Positions 1 to 8,055 of a stretch of 46,734 nucleotides of DNA are shown piece after piece. A program made the translations under genes and the position numbers. The notes beneath the pieces are model-generated. The model saw only the letters and a list, made by a program, of their open reading frames with translations. It ran no database searches and had not been told where the DNA came from. The DNA comes from Psychrobacter pasteurii (lineage in GTDB: Bacteria; Pseudomonadota; Gammaproteobacteria; Pseudomonadales; Moraxellaceae), in contig NZ_FUGD01000115.1 of assembly GCF_900162815.1 (NCBI RefSeq), positions 1 through 46,734 of the forward strand, in the 5' to 3' direction. How positions within the stretch are numbered: the stretch's first letter is position 1; each line of letters begins with the position of its first letter.

Positions 1-276
1 GTTGCTGCGCCAGCTAAGTTTGGCTTTTTTAAATTGTTTACGTGATTTAGCGTGTGTCTCATTGATAGCCTGTAAGGTCTGACTGTGTAATCCTAAATAT
101 TCACCGCTACCTTTGGTATACTCACTTAAATCATAAGCACTAAAAAACTTACCGGTACGTTTTAGATGCTCAAAACTTAACGCATTAACATAGTTCCACA
201 CGAAGTTCACTGAACCGCTTAGACGATTAAGCTCTTTTATGTGTTTGTCTTTAATGCGTAGCTTGAGGGTTTTCAT
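1..276 (-). CDS. tnpB: TnpB (IS200/IS605 family), N-terminal part, cut by the window edge
   Basis: The minus strand is open from an ATG at 276 to the window edge, giving 92 residues. The start MKTLKLRIKD, the segment VNFVWNYVNAL and the later KQFKKAKLSWRSN match the conserved N-terminal region of TnpB proteins of IS200/IS605 elements. TnpB is an RNA-guided DNA nuclease, the presumed ancestor of Cas12, and its guide RNA comes from the element's other end, downstream of the gene. Here the RuvC-like catalytic domain, the zinc finger and that RNA end all lie outside the window, so intactness cannot be judged. No tnpA is visible on this side, which would fit a tnpB-only element. Family assignment is fairly sure; activity is unknown. 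Confidence 0.82.
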   Translation of the reverse strand, partial: MKTLKLRIKDKHIKELNRLSGSVNFVWNYVNALSFEHLKRTGKFFSAYDLSEYTKGSGEYLGLHSQTLQAINETHAKSRKQFKKAKLSWRSN

Positions 277-353
277 ATGCTTAGTATCGCAAGATTAATT
301 TTAGCTTACAACCCTTTAACGACTTCTTACGACAGTGTGTGTCTCCTTATATC

Positions 354-371
354 CACCCCCTGAAGTGGGTG
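354..371. mobile_element. Subterminal hairpin of the IS200/IS605-type element end
   Basis: CACCC at 354-358 pairs with GGGTG at 367-371 around an eight-base loop, about 80 bases upstream of the tnpB start. Short imperfect hairpins near the ends, recognised as single strands, are typical of IS200/IS605 elements. The exact element boundary cannot be placed without an empty site for comparison; it probably lies between here and about 400. Confidence 0.45.
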
Positions 372-400
372 ATTTTACGGCGACCGGTGATAAAATAAGT

Positions 401-436
401 GCGTGCCGTTGTTGAAAAATGACTGCACGCCTTTTT
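401..436 (+). terminator. Possible terminator-like hairpin upstream of yfaE
   Basis: GCGTGC at 401-406 pairs with GCACGC at 425-430 across an 18-base loop and is followed by C and five T. The long loop makes it a weak terminator. If real, it would serve a plus-strand gene that once lay to the left and is now separated by the tnpB element. Confidence 0.3.
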
Positions 437-505
437 ACTTAATGCCTATTTCTCTGGGCGTAAGTAGCAATTTATACATGAATCAGTAATAAGTGACTCA
501 AAACT

Positions 506-763
506 ATGACTTGGGTATTTACCTCAAAAAAACGTTTTTATCTGCATGATGATGAAACTTTGTTAGATGGTTTATTACGTACTGGGCATGATATCAATTA
601 TCAATGTCGTGAGGGTTACTGCGGCAGCTGCCGGATTACCTTGACCCACTCCTCTTTTCCAGTGACTTATGCAGAGCCACCTTTAGCAATGATTGAGCAA
701 GGAGAGATTCTTGCCTGCTGCTGTAAAGTCAAAGGCATGATTCATCTCAAAGAAGTTGAGTAA
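506..763 (+). CDS. yfaE: YfaE-type 2Fe-2S ferredoxin (class I ribonucleotide reductase maintenance)
   Basis: An 85-residue plant-type ferredoxin. Cluster ligands fit C34, C39 and C42 in CREGYCGSC, with the fourth cysteine in the late cluster C71-C73 (ILACCCKV). This spacing and the CCC motif are typical of YfaE, which supplies electrons to rebuild the diferric-tyrosyl cofactor of the NrdB subunit. The length is that of YfaE, much shorter than fused reductase domains. An in-frame TGA lies three codons before the ATG, so this is the only possible start; the ribosome site is weak. In other genomes yfaE follows nrdB. Here the upstream side is occupied by the tnpB element, so the nrd genes are either left of the window or separated from yfaE by the insertion. 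Confidence 0.85.
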   Translation: MTWVFTSKKRFYLHDDETLLDGLLRTGHDINYQCREGYCGSCRITLTHSSFPVTYAEPPLAMIEQGEILACCCKVKGMIHLKEVE

Positions 764-856
764 CTTCTCACGCTTAAATAAAACAAAGCCCAGTTAAGTC
801 TTTTATTATTTGACAGAAAATTTATTAACACAGTATTTCTATTTAAGGAGTTTGTA

Positions 857-1618
857 ATGACCGAACTAAGCCCATTAGCTCTTGAGCAGTGGTGTAATGA
901 CTACTTAAAAGCCAAAGAATTTAAAGACTACTGCCCCAACGGTCTACAAGTAGACGCCGATACCCCCATCAAAAAGATCGTAACGGGAGTTACCGCCACA
1001 AAAAACCTCATTGACGCTGCTATTGCACAAAACGCTGATGCCCTATTGGTACATCATGGCTACTTTTGGAAAGGTGAGCCTGAGCCTTTGACTGGAATGA
1101 AAGGCAAACGTATTCGCAGTCTATTTCAAAACAATATCTCTTTATTCGCCTATCACCTGCCTTTAGATGCTCACCCAGTCGTTGGTAATAATGCCGTACT
1201 TGCTGACCTATTGGATTTAGAGGTTGTCGGAGCATTATATCCAGAAGAAAAGCACCCTGTAGGCAATATCGCCCAATGCGAGCCTATTTCCATTGAGGCT
1301 TTTATTGAAAAAGTTACCCAAAAGCTACAACGAACCCCTACTCATATTAGTGCTGGTAACTCTATGATTTCAAAAGTGGGTATCTGTACTGGCGGCGCAC
1401 AAGATATGATTGAACAGGCTGCTAATATGGGCTGCCAACTGTATATCTCTGGAGAAATTTCAGAGCGTACCACACACTCAGCTAGAGAGTTGGGGATTGA
1501 TTATCTAGCTTGTGGGCACCATGCCACTGAAATGGGCGGCATCCAAGCACTTGGAGAAGTTATTGCAAGCACTTTAGAGGTGCAAGTGAGTTTTATTGAT
1601 GATCCAAACCCAGCTTAA
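857..1618 (+). CDS. Nif3-like dinuclear metal centre protein (YbgI / GTP cyclohydrolase I type 2 homologue)
   Basis: A 253-residue member of the Nif3/YbgI family, hexameric ring proteins with a two-metal site. Likely metal ligands are H66-H67 in VHHGYFW, D104 in HLPLDAH, and H221 and E225 in GHHATE, matching the family pattern. The length equals that of E. coli YbgI, without the inserted domain of longer Gram-positive relatives. Start: AAGGAG with six bases to ATG. The cellular role of the family is unsettled; the GTP cyclohydrolase label comes from one family member and should not be read as a demonstrated activity. It stands alone between yfaE and the long non-coding region. Confidence 0.9.
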   Translation: MTELSPLALEQWCNDYLKAKEFKDYCPNGLQVDADTPIKKIVTGVTATKNLIDAAIAQNADALLVHHGYFWKGEPEPLTGMKGKRIRSLFQNNISLFAYHLPLDAHPVVGNNAVLADLLDLEVVGALYPEEKHPVGNIAQCEPISIEAFIEKVTQKLQRTPTHISAGNSMISKVGICTGGAQDMIEQAANMGCQLYISGEISERTTHSARELGIDYLACGHHATEMGGIQALGEVIASTLEVQVSFIDDPNPA

Positions 1619-2558
1619 CTCAAGTTTATTTAGTTGATTTAAAAAATTTTAAGAAGCTGATTAAAATTATCATACACACCTAAAACCTATTTTTTAGTAT
1701 AATTGTCCGCCTTATAAATGTGGTTACTCTTTAGTAAGTCGACAATTTTCGGTTTTTTGTCTGTTTTTTATCAACAAATGCCGATTTAATGTTGAATTTT
1801 CATCTTAATACCACAATATAGTTAAGATAAGAACTGCCAAATTTAACAAACTATCGCAAGTGCGGATTTTGACTGACTTAAAGGACTTAAGTTTTAATAC
1901 TCAATGTCATAAAGTATTACTTATGAAATAAGGTTTTAGAACTGGGTTATATTTAAGTAAGTCGGTGATTGTGGGTACAGAGCACTGATAATGAGCTTTT
2001 TAAATTATTGTGCTTTAACCCCCAATTAAAAGTAAAACTAAGATAAATGACAGGGATTTAAAACGGCTATATCGAGTTTTAAACCCCTCTGGTATTGGTG
2101 CTGTTTAAAGGCTGTCTGCTTTATTAAAGCAGCTATTTAAGCGCCATCAAAACCAGGTCAAAAACCCTACACTTATCAAACTAGCAGTTTGGCTGATATA
2201 TGCAAATGCTACTTGATAGGATGATGGGTTTTGCCCTAAAGACACATTTATTAGGGTATCTATCTTAGGAGGGCTTTAATTCGTCTTGCTAGCAATATTT
2301 TTGATTTTAAAAAAGGGTACGAGCTTTACTCGGATAATACCTTTAATAAATCAAGCGTTATATGATCAATAAAAATGGCTATTTGTGTTTTTGCCCACCT
2401 TTATTGATGCTTTACAGATACTTAATAGCCCTACTTAATCTTGCGGCTAAAAGTTCTATATAACGTCTATGTTGCTCATGACTGTGGCTTAAAGAGCCTT
2501 TAATACAATGGTGTATTAAACTCTACACAGTGTGGATAGTTGGACAACGGAGCCATCC
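1619..2558 (+). other. 940-base gene-free region with dense hairpins; candidate structured RNA or long mltF leader
   Basis: No convincing ORF lies here. From 1979 to 2520 there are successive stem-loops. Pairings are: 1979-1992 with 2004-2016; 2053-2064 with 2076-2087 (11 of 12 pairs); a 22-pair compound stem 2089-2156 with a closed CTGCTTT/AAAGCAG tip at 2116-2132; a 24-pair compound stem 2161-2232; 2234-2239 with 2251-2256; a perfect 9-bp stem 2365-2373/2400-2408; 2486-2489/2495-2498; and a perfect 9-bp stem with a four-base loop 2499-2507/2512-2520. A promoter-like pair, TTGACT at 1869-1874 and TTTAAT at 1893-1898, points toward mltF; a TATAAT at 1698-1703 lacks a good -35. No hairpin is followed by a T run, so transcription may continue into mltF. 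It does not resemble 6S, RNase P or tmRNA sequence that I know. Confidence 0.5.
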
Positions 2559-3788
2559 ATGCAACGACTATCGAATTGGATAAATCGCAAAGACAATCAA
2601 TCTATCGCCTCTAATGTATTTATTGCCCCTTCAAACAGTACCAAAAGTGTTCGTCAATTTTTAACACCCCTACACCGCAATTCCTTTATTTCAAAACGCC
2701 CTGCGAACAAGAAGTTTGCTAAGACAAAAATGCTAGCGCAAATCTCTGGCATTGCTCTATTGTCATTGCCAGCGAAAAGTCTGACCACGGCGCTATTCAC
2801 AACTGAAGCAGACGCTTATCAAAAAGTTATGGCTTCCCAAGTTCTAACTTTAGCTTCAGTAAAGGGCAGTAGTACTTATTTTTCAACAGACCGTTTTGAG
2901 CATGGATTTGGCTATGATATTGCCCGCTCCTATGCGCATGACTTAGGCGTTGATATAGAAGTAAAGCAATATGATTCTGACGCTGACGCATTAGCCGCTG
3001 TACGTGAAGGCGAAGCGGATATGGCTCTAACCACAGCCAGTACCAAGCTTAGCTCTGAATCTGGGGTGGCTTCTGTCAATATTAGCTGCGGCTTTGACAG
3101 CACCTTAGCGGCAAATGGTCTTCATCCTAAGACCAATTGGAGCTTTAGAAGCAGTTCAGATCCTTTGGCGGTAAAAGCCAGTCACTTCTTATGTGATGAT
3201 GGTCAGTTAATTAATACCACCAAAATTGCCAATTTTTATGATCAAACTTTATTAAAAGATGATTATAACCGTAAGCATTTTGAGAAAGCTTTAACGGCCA
3301 ACTTGCCTAGTTATAAGTCTTCTTTTCAGCAGCAAGCCAGCACCTATAATCATGACTGGCAGCTGTTAGTCGCCATGGGCTATCAAGAGTCCCATTTGGA
3401 TGCCAATGCCATCTCACCCACAGGCGTTCGCGGCCTTATGATGCTGACCAATAATACCGCCAAAGCCATGGGCGTATCCGACCGAGTAGACCCTTATCAA
3501 AGTATTGGGGGTGGCGCTCGTTATCTAGAGCAAATGAAAGCTGCTTTTTCAGACGTACCCAATCCAGATCGCTTATGGTTTGCTTTAGCCTCTTATAACA
3601 TGGGCCCTAATGCGGTAAAAAGCATTCAGAAAAAACTAGAGAACAACGGACAAAACCCAAACAGTTGGTCAAATGTCTACACCTATATGTCAGACCATGC
3701 CAGTCAGAACTCTCGCTATATACAGTGCATGGACTATGTGACCAATATACGTAGCTATTTAGAGTCGTTAAAGATGCAAACTGTTTAA
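2559..3788 (+). CDS. mltF: MltF-type lytic murein transglycosylase with short solute-binding-like domain
   Basis: This enzyme cleaves peptidoglycan to 1,6-anhydromuropeptides in the periplasm. The C-terminal SLT domain (from about residue 265) reads MGYQESHLDANAISPTGVRG, with catalytic glutamate E277, then MMLTNNTA and FALASYNMGPNA, very close to E. coli MltF. The preceding segment (about 90-250) resembles an SBP_bac_3 binding domain (FGYDIARSYAHDLGV, EADMALTTAS) but is clearly shorter than in E. coli MltF. A hydrophobic stretch after a basic, 50-residue N-terminal region would be the signal or anchor. I use ATG 2559, with GGAG six bases upstream, rather than the in-frame GTG at 2532, which has no ribosome site. 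The product is 409 residues. It follows the hairpin-rich region and converges on mltD. Confidence 0.85.
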   Translation: MQRLSNWINRKDNQSIASNVFIAPSNSTKSVRQFLTPLHRNSFISKRPANKKFAKTKMLAQISGIALLSLPAKSLTTALFTTEADAYQKVMASQVLTLASVKGSSTYFSTDRFEHGFGYDIARSYAHDLGVDIEVKQYDSDADALAAVREGEADMALTTASTKLSSESGVASVNISCGFDSTLAANGLHPKTNWSFRSSSDPLAVKASHFLCDDGQLINTTKIANFYDQTLLKDDYNRKHFEKALTANLPSYKSSFQQQASTYNHDWQLLVAMGYQESHLDANAISPTGVRGLMMLTNNTAKAMGVSDRVDPYQSIGGGARYLEQMKAAFSDVPNPDRLWFALASYNMGPNAVKSIQKKLENNGQNPNSWSNVYTYMSDHASQNSRYIQCMDYVTNIRSYLESLKMQTV

Positions 3789-3887
3789 TCTGCTAATTAA
3801 CCTGATAGTACCTATCAAGCCTATCAGAACAGCAGTTTTCATTAAGTTTCTTGTCCTACTTTAAATTAAAAAATTACAAGTAAAAAA

Positions 3888-3917
3888 GAGCCCAGTTTAA
3901 AACTGAGCTCTTTTTTT
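3888..3917. terminator. Bidirectional terminator between mltF and mltD
   Basis: An 11-base stem 3888-3898 / 3900-3910 with one mismatch, A run on the left and seven T on the right. It can stop both the plus-strand mltF and the minus-strand mltD transcripts. Confidence 0.9.
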
Positions 3918-3948
3918 ATGGGTAATCTATGAAAGGCGCACTAGCAAT

Positions 3949-6900
3949 TTATTGCACAGGAACCTTTAGGGTCTGACCCAATTGCAACATGGCGGTACTA
4001 CTAATACCGTTCATCTCTGCCAACTGCGCTGGGGTTATACCATACTTTCTAGCCAAACCGATTAAGCTGTCACCTGGTTTTACCTTGTAGCTGGTAGTGG
4101 TCGCAGGAATGGTAATTTTTTGACCTACCTGCAGTTGAGAGTTAGTCTTCAAACCGTTGGCACTAGCTAGCTGCGAAACACTCATACCATACTGATTGGC
4201 CAAACGAGTCAGCGAATCACCAGATTTAACGGTGTAATTGCCGCTGGTGGTAACCGCTGGAGCCGAGCTTGAGCTAGAAGAGGTACTGCTGCTCGAACTA
4301 GAAGAAGAGCTGCTAGCCTTAGTGCTTGGTACCTTTAGAGTTTGACCAACGAACAATCCTGCTGTCGGACTGATATTGTTTGCGTCAGCCAACTCTGCAG
4401 TAGAAACTCCATACTCACGAGCTAGGTTAATTAGGCCATCCCCTGCTTTCACCTTATAAGTACTGGTATAAGCAGCGCTGCTCGAGCTACGAGTGGTTGA
4501 CGCAGAAGAGCTGCTAGTTGACGTACTGCTAGTTGCCGCTACTGAACCACTGCCTGGAATAGTAATCACTTGACCAATCAATAAGTTTGAGGTCACACTC
4601 AAGTTGTTGGCTTTAGCAAGATCTGCAAGAGATAAGTTATATTTGCTTGCTAAGTTGGTTAGCGAGTCTCCTGACTGAACCTTGTACTTAATGGTCTGAT
4701 TATTCAGGCTACGAGCTACTTGATCTTTGCTAACAGGCAGCTTAATGCGCTGGCCACGTTGCAGTTGAGTGGTCGCTGAGAATTTATTAATGTCAGCGAT
4801 TTGGGTGTGAGAAACACCCAGCTTGTTAGCAATACCAATTAGCGTATCACCTGCTTTGACAGTATAGTTAGTCGTTTCACCAGTATAGCTACTTGTAGAG
4901 CTGCTTGAGCTACTACTTGATGAGCTAGAGCTGCTTGAGGTCGTAGACCCTGCAGGTACTGTTAAACGCTGGCCCACTAGTAACTGCTCATTTGGGCTCA
5001 TGTCGTTCATTGCTGCTAACGTGGTTACTGGGATGTTAAAGCGTGAGGCAAGCCCAATTAGCCCTTCCCCGCGTTGTACAGTATAAGACTGTGTCTTACC
5101 ACTATAAGCCGATGAGGAGCTGCTTGAGCTGCTAGTTTCACTGGTTTTTACCATACCTGGGATTAACCATAGCTTTTGACCCGCACGTAGCTGAGCATTG
5201 GTCGCCAAACCATTATAACTGGCCAAACGCGACACACTTAGACCCACACGATTGGCAGTACCAATTAAAGTGTCGCCTGGACGTACAATATAGGTATTTG
5301 GCTGGGCATCAGCCTGACTGGCATCCGGTTTAGATGCAGCTGAATCTAGCGGCTTAATTGGTTTTGCATTGTAAAGGTAAAGGCTAGTCCCTGCTAATAA
5401 GGTAGAGTTTGGATTAATTTGGTTCCAATCTGCAATATCACGCCAGTTTAAACCGGCACGTGAGGCAATATTAACTAGAGTATCACCACGTTGTACGGTA
5501 TAGGTACTACGTTTTCCGGTAGGCTTTGGCGGTGTGCTTTGCTGCTGCGAAGAGCTTGGACGATCAAAGCTGATTTTTTTCTCTTCGCCGCGAGCCTCTA
5601 AAATGGACTGCTGAGTTTGAATGGCTTCAAGTTTGATATTACCATCAACTGAACTGACCACCTCACCCACTTCTGGAGACTGTTGACGGATTTGCTGCGA
5701 AATAAAGCTTTTTTCTTCTTCTGATAGCGGCGGCTCTTGAACGATTGTAACGTTCTTAGTCAACTGTGCAGAGGTGGTTGGCAGTGTATTTGATGCCGCT
5801 AGCTCAGATTCAATTCTTTTCTTCTCAGTGGCACTAATAGGTGGCTCACTTATCGTAACCCCTGGTGAGAATGAAGGGGTTGGAGCAATATAGCTGCTAT
5901 TTTGCTGAGGAGCACGTGCCTTACTCGCAAACTCTGCTAAGCCTTCAGGAGACTTTGAAAGTACTTTGTATTGTGAGTCAGGAATACTATAAGGCGAGCT
6001 ACTATTGGTGTTGCTGGCTAAAACAGAACCGCCACTGCCATTTAGATTACTTAGCTTAGAGTCCACCACGATGTTAACTTGGTTAGGAATAATGACACGG
6101 TTTGGTCCTGCAGAGTCAACTCGGCCACTGCTTAAAGAAGGGTTTAGAGCTTTTAGCTCATCATAACTCACCCCAGTTAGCTGTGACACTTCCATTAAAC
6201 TTACGCCATAGTTGACCGGCACACTTCTGAAATGTTGACGGTTGGCAATGGCAGGTAAGTAAATACTGTATTGACCCGTGTCTTTAACAATTTGTGCAAC
6301 GGCCATAAATCTAGGCACATAATGCATGGTCTCAGTAGGCAGAGATAATGACCAGTAGTCGGTAGGCAAGCCTCTAGCACGGTTGGCATCGATGGCTCTT
6401 TGGACACGGCCAGGACCGGCGTTATAAGCCGCTAAGGCCAGCTCCCAACTGCCAAACTGGTTATGTAGTGAGGTTAAGAAGTCGTAGGCGGCACGGGTCG
6501 ATTCAATAACGTCACGGCGGCCATCATAAGTTGGCGTCTGAGTTAAGCCATAGATACGACCGGTACTTGGAATGAACTGCCATAAACCTGCAGCCGCTGC
6601 GTTACTGGTTCCTGTTGGATCGTAAGAGCTTTCAATCACCGGCAATAGCGCCAGTTCTGTTGGAATATTACGACGTTCTGCTTCACGCACCGTGTGATAT
6701 AAATAACGACTCGCACGTGCCGTTAAACGGTTAATATACTCTTGACGGGTAATAAACCAGTTCTTCTGGGCATCAATTCTTTGCTGCTGACCATAGCCAT
6801 AGCTTTGGCTCATGCGGAAGCCTGCACGCATTCTATCCCACAAGTTACCATACTGCTGAATGGCTAGCTTGTCATCTTCCACCATTTTCATATCGGTGGC

Positions 6901-7131
6901 TTCTAGTAAGTTTTCTAACTCTGATAGACTCTCATCATCTAACAAAGAAGTACTGTATCCACGGGTAGCAGGAACATTAGATACCGCTTCGTTTTGTGCA
7001 GCGGGGACACGACTCACCTGCTGTTTACCTTGTACTGGTGCGGTGCTATTACAGCCAGCTAAAATAACTGAGCCTATAGCAATAACTAAAGGTAGCTTAC
7101 AAAATCGAATAGTGGTATTTCTAAAGTTCAT
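3949..7131 (-). CDS. mltD: MltD-like lytic transglycosylase lipoprotein with eight LysM repeats
   Basis: A 1060-residue protein, more than twice the length of E. coli MltD (about 450). The N-terminus has a lipoprotein signal with LAGC, so C27 is the likely lipidated residue. The SLT domain spans roughly 155-275: PVIESSYDP with catalytic E167, AGLWQFIPSTGR and ALAAYNAGPGRV. A degenerate LysM-like segment follows near 300-350, then eight clear LysM motifs of the form YxVxxGDxL...L..G..I.VP in the C-terminal half, separated by serine-rich linkers including a run of 14 serines. LysM binds peptidoglycan glycan strands. No good ribosome site precedes the ATG. The repeat number and linker length are the notable features. 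Confidence 0.9.
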   Translation of the reverse strand: MNFRNTTIRFCKLPLVIAIGSVILAGCNSTAPVQGKQQVSRVPAAQNEAVSNVPATRGYSTSLLDDESLSELENLLEATDMKMVEDDKLAIQQYGNLWDRMRAGFRMSQSYGYGQQQRIDAQKNWFITRQEYINRLTARASRYLYHTVREAERRNIPTELALLPVIESSYDPTGTSNAAAAGLWQFIPSTGRIYGLTQTPTYDGRRDVIESTRAAYDFLTSLHNQFGSWELALAAYNAGPGRVQRAIDANRARGLPTDYWSLSLPTETMHYVPRFMAVAQIVKDTGQYSIYLPAIANRQHFRSVPVNYGVSLMEVSQLTGVSYDELKALNPSLSSGRVDSAGPNRVIIPNQVNIVVDSKLSNLNGSGGSVLASNTNSSSPYSIPDSQYKVLSKSPEGLAEFASKARAPQQNSSYIAPTPSFSPGVTISEPPISATEKKRIESELAASNTLPTTSAQLTKNVTIVQEPPLSEEEKSFISQQIRQQSPEVGEVVSSVDGNIKLEAIQTQQSILEARGEEKKISFDRPSSSQQQSTPPKPTGKRSTYTVQRGDTLVNIASRAGLNWRDIADWNQINPNSTLLAGTSLYLYNAKPIKPLDSAASKPDASQADAQPNTYIVRPGDTLIGTANRVGLSVSRLASYNGLATNAQLRAGQKLWLIPGMVKTSETSSSSSSSSAYSGKTQSYTVQRGEGLIGLASRFNIPVTTLAAMNDMSPNEQLLVGQRLTVPAGSTTSSSSSSSSSSSSSSTSSYTGETTNYTVKAGDTLIGIANKLGVSHTQIADINKFSATTQLQRGQRIKLPVSKDQVARSLNNQTIKYKVQSGDSLTNLASKYNLSLADLAKANNLSVTSNLLIGQVITIPGSGSVAATSSTSTSSSSASTTRSSSSAAYTSTYKVKAGDGLINLAREYGVSTAELADANNISPTAGLFVGQTLKVPSTKASSSSSSSSSSTSSSSSSAPAVTTSGNYTVKSGDSLTRLANQYGMSVSQLASANGLKTNSQLQVGQKITIPATTTSYKVKPGDSLIGLARKYGITPAQLAEMNGISSTAMLQLGQTLKVPVQ

Positions 7132-7325
7132 GACAATAACAACCCAGAGTAATAAGTGAATAAATAACTTTATAATTTATAAAATAGAGTTTCAGAGTAG
7201 ATAAGAATAATATCGTGCTGCAAAGTATAATAGCTTTTAATAAGAACTGGTATCAATAATAACTTTAACTAATGGGCAGCTTCTCAACGCTTGAGTATAT
7301 CAGCAATTTCACTAATACAAAAAAC

Positions 7326-7356
7326 GAAAAAGTTTGTAAATATTACAAACTTTTTC
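7326..7356. terminator. Perfect 14-bp hairpin terminator
   Basis: 7326-7339 pairs perfectly with 7343-7356 around a three-base loop, with A/T runs on both sides. It lies 20 bases beyond the stop of the minus-strand gene at 7378-7863, and ends that transcript before the mltD promoter region. Confidence 0.88.
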
Positions 7357-7377
7357 AAAACTAACAATCAAGATCGG

Positions 7378-7863
7378 TTATTCAATAGTGACTTGCGACA
7401 CTGCTCTTAGCAGTACAGCATTATTGTTGTCAGATTTCAATGTGGCCCTAGAGGTAGTGCTCATAGTGCGCTGCTGACCATCTTTTACCCAAGTTTCTAC
7501 TGTTTTGACATCGGCCTTGGCTTGCTCGCCCGTGATTACCACGTTAGAAATAGAGATGTCATAGCTGTAGTTACTAGACTTCGACCAACTGTCTTGCAAA
7601 AGCTTTAAGTAAGCGGCTTTATCTAAGCTGGTAGTTCTACCGCGGCGCGATAAAGAGATCAATGCTTCGTCTGCCACTAAGTTTGAAACTTTGCTGACAT
7701 TCTTGCTATTGGCCGCTTGCTTCATTTGCGTGGCGTAATTTTGAACAGCAGCTTCATTAATTGCCGCTTGAGCAGAAGTAGCAGCAAAGCTAACCGCAGC
7801 AACCATGGCTACTGGAGTTAAAGCACCAACTAGAGATTTTCTTGAGCCAAATAGACTGTTCAT
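7378..7863 (-). CDS. Small secreted protein, NTF2/SnoaL-like fold suspected
   Basis: A 161-residue exported protein. The N-terminus has a basic start, a hydrophobic core and TSAQA before a likely cleavage site after A33. The mature part, about 128 residues, has the pattern of NTF2-like or DUF4440-like domains: an early helix (VQNYATQMKQAANSKNVSKV), LVADEALISLSRRGRTTSLDKAAYLKLL, and alternating beta strands ending TSRATLKSDNN and LRAVSQVTIE. No catalytic motif is visible, and I do not recognise a named family. AAGGAAG stands five bases before the ATG. It is a single-gene unit bounded by the 7326-7356 terminator. Function unknown; the fold suggestion is inference from pattern only. Confidence 0.7.
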   Translation of the reverse strand: MNSLFGSRKSLVGALTPVAMVAAVSFAATSAQAAINEAAVQNYATQMKQAANSKNVSKVSNLVADEALISLSRRGRTTSLDKAAYLKLLQDSWSKSSNYSYDISISNVVITGEQAKADVKTVETWVKDGQQRTMSTTSRATLKSDNNNAVLLRAVSQVTIE

Positions 7864-8055
7864 AATGACTTCCTTAATATGATATTCGTGAATTTAAGCT
7901 AAAGACTGTCTATATAGTTGTTCTAAATTTCTTAGCCTATTCTCTTTATCTTACTACATTTAAAGTAGACTAATCCTAGCTGATTATTAACGCCTTGTAA
8001 TATTTAGTCACAAATTAAATGAGCGACTTTTGCTGTATTCTTGAGTACTTTTGCT

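Noticed and set aside
1020..1235. 71-codon minus-strand frame inside the Nif3-like gene
   Set aside because: Fully antisense to a well-supported gene, with no ribosome site or family resemblance.
1857..1866. AAGTGCGG, resembling the Pasteurellaceae DNA uptake signal core
   Set aside because: I noticed it only once, it lacks the final T of the signal, and the gene content does not suggest Pasteurellaceae.
1979..2300. 6S RNA, RNase P RNA or tmRNA
   Set aside because: The hairpins suggested a known RNA, but the conserved sequence blocks of these RNAs are missing and the region is too AT-rich for RNase P RNA.
2532..2558. Upstream GTG start for mltF
   Set aside because: No ribosome site at proper distance; the in-frame ATG at 2559 has GGAG six bases before it.
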